Assembly: GCA_934630995.1 (NCBI GenBank)
Contig: CAKTXU010000157.1
Span: 1-5,365, forward strand
From: an uncultured Eubacteriales bacterium
Lineage (GTDB): Bacteria; Bacillota; Clostridia; Oscillospirales; Acutalibacteraceae
Direction: 5' to 3'
Length of the DNA: 5,365 nt
Position numbers and translations under genes: made by a program. The notes beneath the pieces are model-generated. The model searched no databases, was not told the DNA's origin, and worked only from the letters and a program-made list of their open reading frames with translations. Shown here piece after piece: positions 5,301 through 5,365 of the stretch (position 1 is its first letter; each line of letters begins with the position of its first letter).

Positions 5301-5365
5301 TTCGGTGAAGGTTGGCTCCGTGACCCTGGGGGACGCCGTGACGTCCACAGAAATCGACGGTTCGG
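2323..5365 (+). CDS. Large secreted GLUG-repeat adhesin-like protein, C-terminus beyond window
   Basis: The frame is open from ATG 2323 to the window end (1014 codons, no stop), so the protein is incomplete. GGTGA at 2314-2318 and AAAGGA at 2304-2309 can serve as ribosome sites. Residues 1-44 are a Sec signal peptide: basic start, hydrophobic 17-35, and SAAA before Ser45. Residues about 95-125 (IIETGLELAYLATLVNGGND) and 172-222 (WIPIGNTAETPFNGR, then GLFGYLG) match the usual N-terminal part of GLUG-motif surface proteins. From residue 299 to 912 come about 16 GG-[LIVFM]-[VI]-G repeats 28-63 residues apart. Between many of them lies a strand with I-[KE]-[DN]-C. This pattern predicts a right-handed parallel beta-helix stalk outside the cell. 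Residues about 920-1014 look like a capping or linker region (YDDVLSP). No cell-wall anchor is visible yet. It probably shares an operon with the SipW-type gene. Adhesion is inferred; ligand unknown. Confidence 0.88.
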   Translation, partial: MKSFMPRLPDRKTGKRALSAVLCLALCLNLFGLYLPPLGGSAAASYSYTVLAKEDRLLPIDASATASDNTAWYTTPTLARYVSAGYPADAALGAETTPYIIETGLELAYLATLVNGGNDFSGRHIKLIGSTRTQTQTERVLDLIGTGVMLYQTSATGFTYLPCDTSFAGTGWIPIGNTAETPFNGRIYAAETAGIKIYNLSAYKDGKDTNAVMGLFGYLGPNARVEGLQLKDTQLFSLKAAFMGALAASADPAAAIMQCSSQGLAIGERSENAIGETLLHAYTVPDFTLRLETGNGTVGGLLGALTGTAVPAGDSALTAAVTETIVQGTQTSTAVGGIIGTLNIPGTASFTMSNAVFSGTLKSVSKVGTGGLVGRNVSAAPVVIEGGGVSGLSTEANMSAGEGNDGLSDCLNGLVPLSIWLNGYAGGGFVGYSAGASSLTLRNIGASAVHFQNSSAKDTTETFCQLGGVVGYAKDPTVTIEQVGSAANPYRLLITGRMEGDSGGFGGIIGTSDGANAADVLNLTGCHTSLRIKAVNNSGTIHTFLGGILGRASGKNALKFKDCSSRHATIQQITSYSRKGTLVTIGGMVGGVNNKSNNSEMQNCTVEDWMVAGDGLIGGLVGTNHASNANIPTIKDCTVRNFHARQTNTALGADRNNYMMFGGITPWLHVTSVENCVVEDTSFTYVVTGSYAPMIGGIAGKMSEGATIKNCVANIRARVGKEDGDNAVLVGGLVGYGESPGSWMPNNTIEQCLAAVDFQMVESISCMPGYDYVNGRDATAETVSVTKPGSVYAGGLVGGVYSYKSASAKVTNIKDCFASGTLATEYIATNDSALGGLIGAVITTRITNSDQTITTLTPGVTVTGSVSTCSLSGTLQDGIGGLVGVNTTQKLTVSASSFAGTLLNPWAGSIVGYSVDGAVFSGLTYDDVLSPNAPATKSMSAVDATAGGVVYPVIDGWTGSTITEVQGLYYAAITGKLFWFDDTSSAAAPQHVFSVKVGSVTLGDAVTSTEIDGS
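3217..5058 (+). repeat. Protein-level GLUG-type repeat array (about 16 GGxxG units)
   Basis: Core motifs fall at residues 299 (GGLLG), 336 (GGIIG), 370 (GGLVG), 427 (GGFVG), 467 (GGVVG), 506 (GGIIG), 546 (GGILG), 586 (GGMVG), 618 (GGLVG), 662 (GGITP, degenerate), 696 (GGIAG), 731 (GGLVG), 794 (GGLVG), 835 (GGLIG), 880 (GGLVG) and 908 (GSIVG, degenerate). Most spacings are 32-45 residues; two longer ones (57 and 63) hold inserted loops. The repeats are diverged at DNA level, so this is not a simple tandem DNA repeat. Confidence 0.8.

Overview
The window reads as chromosomal DNA of a GC-rich, Gram-positive Clostridia-type bacterium, possibly Oscillospiraceae-like. This is inferred from purine-rich Shine-Dalgarno sites, roughly 60-65% GC coding DNA, a SipW-type signal sequence, and an M23 peptidase C-terminus of a style I associate with Firmicutes. 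All recognisable genes are on the + strand and concern the cell envelope or surface.

Layout. (1) Positions 3-248 hold the C-terminal 81 codons of an M23/LytM-type peptidase (HxH motif seen). It is followed by a strong 13-bp dyad (329-358) that may end the transcript. (2) An extended -10 promoter with TTAAG direct repeats upstream drives a membrane-anchored N-acetylmuramoyl-L-alanine amidase (466-1245). That gene is closed by a good intrinsic terminator (1264-1305). (3) The 318-nt gap 1246-1563 carries the terminator, a near-consensus sigma-A promoter set inside an 11-bp inverted repeat, and a tiny possible leader ORF. (4) A secreted protein with a SipW-type (TasA/camelysin-like) signal sequence starts at about 1564. 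It is split by a -1 frameshift near 1935-1955, so its C-terminal half lies in another frame up to 2240. (5) After an 82-nt gap a very large secreted adhesin-like protein starts at 2323 and is still open at the window end (at least 1014 residues). It has a Sec signal peptide, a GLUG-type N-terminal region and about 16 GG-[LIVFM]-[VI]-G repeats, predicted to form a parallel beta-helix stalk.

How they may work together. The two hydrolases remodel peptidoglycan and appear to be separate transcription units. The SipW-type protein and the giant repeat protein look like one operon behind the promoter at 1478-1506, plausibly a surface fibre or adhesion module; this is inference. The most striking features are the mosaic middle of the adhesin (lower GC, rare ATA and GTA codons, a cysteine ladder, all confined to about 3760-4920), the frameshift in the SipW-type gene, and the promoter embedded in a dyad. 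I see no RNA gene, CRISPR array, insertion sequence or phage gene.
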